Origin: Larimichthys crocea
Taxonomy: Eukaryota; Chordata; Actinopteri; Sciaenidae
Direction of reading: 5' to 3'
Assembly (NCBI RefSeq): GCF_000972845.2
Contig: NC_040029.1
Span: 4,949,811 to 5,013,810 of the forward strand
Length of the DNA stretch: 64,000 bases
This document shows positions 59,264 to 64,000 of the stretch, piece by piece; the first letter of the stretch is position 1; every line of letters starts with the position of its first letter. Both the position numbers and the translations under genes were made by a program. The notes under the pieces are model-generated. The model worked only from the letters and a program-made list of their open reading frames with translations, searched no databases and was not told where the DNA came from.

Positions 59264-59637
59264 CGTGACGACAGTGTAGGTCTGGATTCAATCTGGACGC
59301 TTCTATCAACAGACCAACCCATTTGTCCTAAATCTCCATACTCTTTCCTGAGGGCCAATAGACAGAGAGGAGGGGAGAGAGGGGCAGGGGTGGGATGTAA
59401 GTAAGGAATTTTGGGCACTAGCCCAGCATGGCTATATTGCTTTCATCTCCATACCACCTCCATTAGACCAAGCTTAAAGCGGCAGGCGGGTCACGGCTGT
59501 TCTTCAGTTGGAAATCCTCGGCCCTGACCTGAGGGCTACTACATTTTGCAAGATAGAAAAGTTTGAAACATTGAGAATGTGATAATATCAAAGTAAAGGG
59601 GTGGTCTTTGTTGAAGTTATAGTTGTACTTTAGATAC

Positions 59638-59655
59638 ACACACACACACACACAC
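59638..59655. repeat. CA microsatellite
   Basis: About nine CA units. Confidence 0.9.
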
Positions 59656-61423
59656 CAGCAGCATACCTTGTGAATATAATATTTGATTCTGAGGACAGAG
59701 CTGCAGAATCAAAATAATTGAGGCGGTATGTTTATTTTGTTCAACAACCAAAGCCTAGAAAATGATATTGCAAGCTCTCTTTCTATAAAACTAACAATGA
59801 TGGAGGAAAACTATTTGCTCAGAATAAAGTTTCCATCTTAAAAAAAAGTATCATTCTCTGCGATAGACAATATATTGCCTTTATTCCCTGATATGTCTGA
59901 ATTTTTAATATATTTGTTTGGGTTTGCAGGTGGTTGAGACTGTTTTCTTCATGGTACACACCTGAGTCTGTTTGGTACCTTGACAAAGAGCCAACATGGG
60001 CTTGGAATGTTGTGCATTTTCTTAATCTAATAGCAAAGAAAGGAGGTTCCCTGTCTTGGTGCAACCTCCGAATGTGCAAATACAGGTATTTACATTGAAA
60101 AAACGAGCACAGTGTCATCACAGATATTGTGTAAAATATCTAAAAGACGTTTGAAGCAGGCATCTGAACACAATTTATCCAAAACTGCCTTTAGAAATCT
60201 CATTTAAGGAACGCCATGAAGAAACAATGAGCGGTGAGGACAAATAATTTTGGTACAGGAATTCATTATGAGTAATTTCACATCATTTGTTTTTTCTAGT
60301 TGCTGAGGGATAATTGAAATCAAGTGCTTGAGAGATATTTGCTCCAATCGTCTACATATTTTCTTATTGTGGTGTGACTGTTGTTTGCCCAAGGTTCATT
60401 TTGTACAACCAAGCTCTCCAAACATGAGGAACCACTTGCTATCAAATGTCAACACTGATTCTATTTTTGTATAGTGATATTTCCTGTAGCTGGTGATGAC
60501 TTAAGCAAGTGGAAAGTGCACAATGGTCCTTATTAGAACAGAGATACAGAATAGTTGTTGTTTTAAGCAAAAGCAGGCGGTTAAATGTGATCTTGGTCTC
60601 GTTCCAGATGAACCCTGCTCTTTTAAAACCAGTATTGTTGACTCTGTCGCTTGACAACTGAAAGAATTGCTACATGTCTAACAACTTCTCAAATATTGAT
60701 TATTAGGGCAGCACTTCGAGTTAAGTGTTTCTAATGACACCGTGTTCCAGTAGGAGTCACAGTGTTTGATTGCTTTTGAAAATGGATAAAAGTGGCCCCA
60801 AGAACATACTGGAATGAATTCCAATACTTTTACGGATGTCTGTCAAGTTTCTAGATGAAAATGAATCTCATATCAGCACGATTTCTCAATGTTTCTACCA
60901 GTGTGTGTGCACAGGTGTTCCTCATGTCAGCGTGCATACCTCGAGCCGGCGCGTTTTCATCACCCGTCTTTTAGAGCGTCATCTCCGAGGAGGAAAAGGA
61001 AAATCGGGTTTTTGTTAGCGACGCCTGCCCGCGCGTCAGTCTTTCCACTCATCTATTTATATGTTTATCTGTCTCGTCTGCCCCCGTCTCTTTGCTCACG
61101 TATATATCTGCTGATCTGACCTTTCAACCCTTCTATCCATCTATCCATCTTCCTGCCTGCTGCTCTGGCAGCTTGTTTGCCTGACCGGTTGGCTCACAGC
61201 TTTCTCTCCGAGAATCCCTAAGTAATGCTTCTTATGTGGTATTTATATTATATATTATATGGTAACACCGGAGAGAAATGTTGCACAATGTACAGCTAAG
61301 AAATGCATTAACATTCAGTGGCAGTATGCATATTTTGGTGGGCTGACTTCTCAAATTATCTGAAGCTTGGCAAGGATGGGTATTAGAAACTATTATGAAA
61401 AGGAAATCATCTAAAACTGTGTA

Positions 61424-61443
61424 TATATATATATATATATATA
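61424..61443. repeat. AT microsatellite
   Basis: About ten AT units between two copies of actgtgtat. Confidence 0.9.
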
Positions 61444-63051
61444 ACTGTGTATATTGGGTCCCTGAGTCATTCCCTACACATACAGTAGATCATGTGATGG
61501 GTGCTTTCGTTTGGATGGCTCGATATACATGTAAAGATGGGTGCTGTGGGAACTGTGCATGCATGAGTTCTTAATGTGCAACGATGTGGCGTCAGTGAAG
61601 ACTAAAAAAACGACTTTGACTTATGAGTCTCGCAGAGATCTTGCCAAAGGAAAGCGATGGAACCCACAAGTTTGATCTTCAAATTTGATATATATGCGGT
61701 TGCAGGCATGAAGATAAATGTTCGTGACACGATGAGCCAATATACTACTTAATATCTTTTGCTGGTGCCAAACCAAAATACGTTTCTGACAAGACGACAA
61801 AACAAAACAAATTTTTCAAGATGTTGTCGGGTTTTTTTAAATGTGAACAACTGAGCAACAAATATACAACACATCACTTTGTATATTTAGTGATATGCAT
61901 CCTGTGAAATATAATAAGCTATTATATATGTAGAAATATGAAAGAACTGATGAACATAATGTGATGATGTGTGTTTGTTTCTGATATGAATATGATGAGG
62001 AATGACTTCCCTCATGTGGAGTTCATGTGCGCCACAAACAACCTGTTTTTGTTTTTTTATCCTCTCTTGTGCGACTGAATGGCCTCCTTGTCTGTTTAAT
62101 AAAGGCAATTTTTTTTACATACAGATACCTTGTCTTTCAGCTCCAGCTCCTCCACCTTAATGCACACACACACACACACACATAGAGTCTCCTCCGCCTC
62201 CCACGCCTCCTTAATGTTTTCAGCCACAACAGTTGCCATGGTGTCTCAGCTCGCCAGCTGTGCCGGACAGCACAACAACAAGGATGTGTGTATTTCTGTG
62301 ATAGCGTAGTGTGTGTGTGTGTGCACTTGTATATCCTCGTGTTAGCATATGATATGATGCACTAATGTAATCCAATAATATACATTAAACCCAGTAACGT
62401 GCTACGGTCCCTCAGAGATTATCACTTTGTTGCATTCCGCATGCGTTCGAATGTTTGCGTCAGGTCTGACAAAGTGATCGCCGAGAGTTCTGCATTTTTA
62501 TGCTGCGTGCTGCATTTGATGGCAGCGAAGGGAAGCAGAAAATAGCCTTCACTTGTTGCCATAGCACCGCAGTGAAAGCGTCTGGGTCATTATGGGAAAC
62601 AGAGAGAGAGAGCGATGTGAGATCAACATCCTCACATGAGCTGAAATGAGGGATACAAAGTCTAGACTCACTTTTCCCGCACATTTGGAAATTTCTCTTT
62701 AATAAAAAAATGGTACTTAAGAAATTACCATCTCCACACCTGCTATAATACGTCAAGGGATCCCTACTTTGAAAAAAACAACAACCAAAACTCCTCTTCC
62801 CTTTGTCACTGACACAGTCCTGCCTGACGTACAGGGTTCAGACCGACTCTTAGGGAACAGCCGTTGAGGAGTTGCTCTCTCTTGAACAAATCTCCAGGGA
62901 CGCCTGACTGGAAGGTTTGGAATAGCTTGAATAATAGAATAAAATGTCCACTGAGTGATATGACGTGAGCGTGTTGGCTTAGCCTCCTTCAGGCTGAAGG
63001 ATAGCATCTCTCCCGGCGCATTTATCTAAACACTTTGTGAGTGTGTAGGCT

Positions 63052-63054
<3 letters not shown>

Positions 63055-63123
<69 letters not shown>
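63055..63123. repeat. Long GT microsatellite
   Basis: About 34 uninterrupted GT units, the longest dinucleotide tract in the window. Confidence 0.98.
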
Positions 63124-63126
<3 letters not shown>

Positions 63127-63807
63127 CTGCCATCATGGATGTTTGAGACCTATTAGTGACCATTCTGGGACATTTTAAAGACGCCTATTATGCTCAGTGT
63201 TTAATTCTGAGATGAGTCTATGAGAGTTTTACATAAACTAGGCTGTTCTTTGTGTTTTAACTTCCAAGCTGTTGTCCGAGTCTGCGCAAAGCAGGCAACT
63301 GTCCAAGCCCCCAAAAAGGCCAATATAATTGGTTTCCAGTTATTTGTTTAAATTTGTTAGGAAATTTGCACCACTAAAGTGCCCAATGAACTAAGCCATC
63401 GTCTATATTACTGCCTACTCTCGAGGCCCTCGGCCAAATGCTGGTTTTAACACCGTCGTGATTCTAGTTTATACGCCAGATTATTTCTTGACTGGGAGTT
63501 GTAACTTCCCGGAGTCTCTGGCTGACTGGCAAGTGCCGAGAAGCAGTCTGGCACATATCACCCCGTCAAACAGTGAACTGTCATTTTTATACTTTTATAC
63601 GGATGAAACAAACGAGACGTAATGTGTGAATTAGTGAGCTTTTTGAGGCAGATTTTGTTAACTTGGGTAAAAGTATAGGGGTGAGTTTGAGATACTGTAC
63701 ATGCTTATGAAAGCTGCAATGACTATTGCAGTATGGGACTTCTGATATGAACACAGTTAGAGGCCATCAATGTCTCTATGGCCTCATCAACACCAGGGTT
63801 ATGAAAT

Positions 63808-63898
63808 ATTAATATATACTATATATATATAATATATTTAATATAAGATAATATATATATAAAAAATATATAGAGAGATAGTAGATAGATAGAGTAGA

Positions 63899-63945
<47 letters not shown>

Positions 63946-63950
63946 TATAC
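63808..63950. repeat. AT-rich tract and GATA microsatellite
   Basis: Imperfect TATA/ATAT sequence (63808-63870) leading into about 12 GATA units (63898-63946). Confidence 0.95.
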
Positions 63951-64000
63951 CTCTGTACAATATATTTTATTTTATCGTATTTACTATTGCTTTTTTTGAT

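Larger units (their letters stand above)
58501..64000. other. Gene-free right end of the window
   Basis: Mostly AT-rich with many microsatellites, listed separately where long. The block at about 60940-61040 is unusually CpG-rich but shows no exon I can support. The last 200 bases are AT/GATA simple sequence. The large mammalian-type first exon of arhgap6 was looked for and not seen. Confidence 0.6.

Noticed and set aside
63055..63123. Regularly repeated sequence as a possible CRISPR-like array
   Set aside because: It is a simple GT microsatellite; no repeat-spacer structure exists anywhere in the window.

Overview
This is a piece of a teleost fish genome, probably a percomorph. It has a vertebrate exon-intron gene, GT/AG introns as short as about 78 bp, many CA/GT/GA microsatellites, and fish-type tRNA-derived SINEs, LINE reverse-transcriptase fragments, hAT elements and MITEs. 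There are two 10-N assembly gaps (23-32 and 29271-29280). No bacterial, phage or CRISPR feature was seen.

The only protein-coding gene I can support is arhgap6 (Rho GTPase-activating protein 6), on the minus strand. I resolved thirteen consecutive coding exons between 19206 and 4043 with GT/AG borders and matching phases. They cover the conserved region before the GAP domain, the whole RhoGAP domain with its arginine finger, the Ser/Pro-rich C-terminal region and the conserved C-terminal tail with its stop. A short candidate first coding exon at 53800-53841 has a strong start context, a strong donor and the right phase. With it the model is 2298 coding bases, or 765 residues. The large first exon of the long mammalian isoform was not found and may lie beyond the right edge.

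Layout. 1-4042: region downstream of the gene, probably including the 3' UTR. 4043-11690: ten coding exons, most introns short; one intron holds a LINE fragment with 13-bp target-site duplications and an internal inversion. 11691-19206: long introns around exons 3 and 2. 19207-53799: presumed first intron of about 34.6 kb. It contains a SINE, a giant near-palindrome (about 21687-29266 against 29518-37393) around an N gap, a complete 904-bp hAT element with 8-bp target duplication, and older repeats. 53800-54300: candidate alternative promoter and first exon. 54300-64000: upstream or further-intron sequence with microsatellites, a second SINE nested in an older repeat, and no recognised exon.

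The most striking structure is the giant palindrome. The two arms differ almost only by single-base insertions, nearly all in the right arm, with few substitutions. That pattern looks like raw single-molecule reads rather than evolution. By contrast, a duplicated 180-bp segment (21454-21641 and 29328-29517) next to the gap differs only by substitutions. I therefore favour an assembly artefact, or a misassembled inversion or duplication, over a natural 8-kb palindrome, and I give tests for each.
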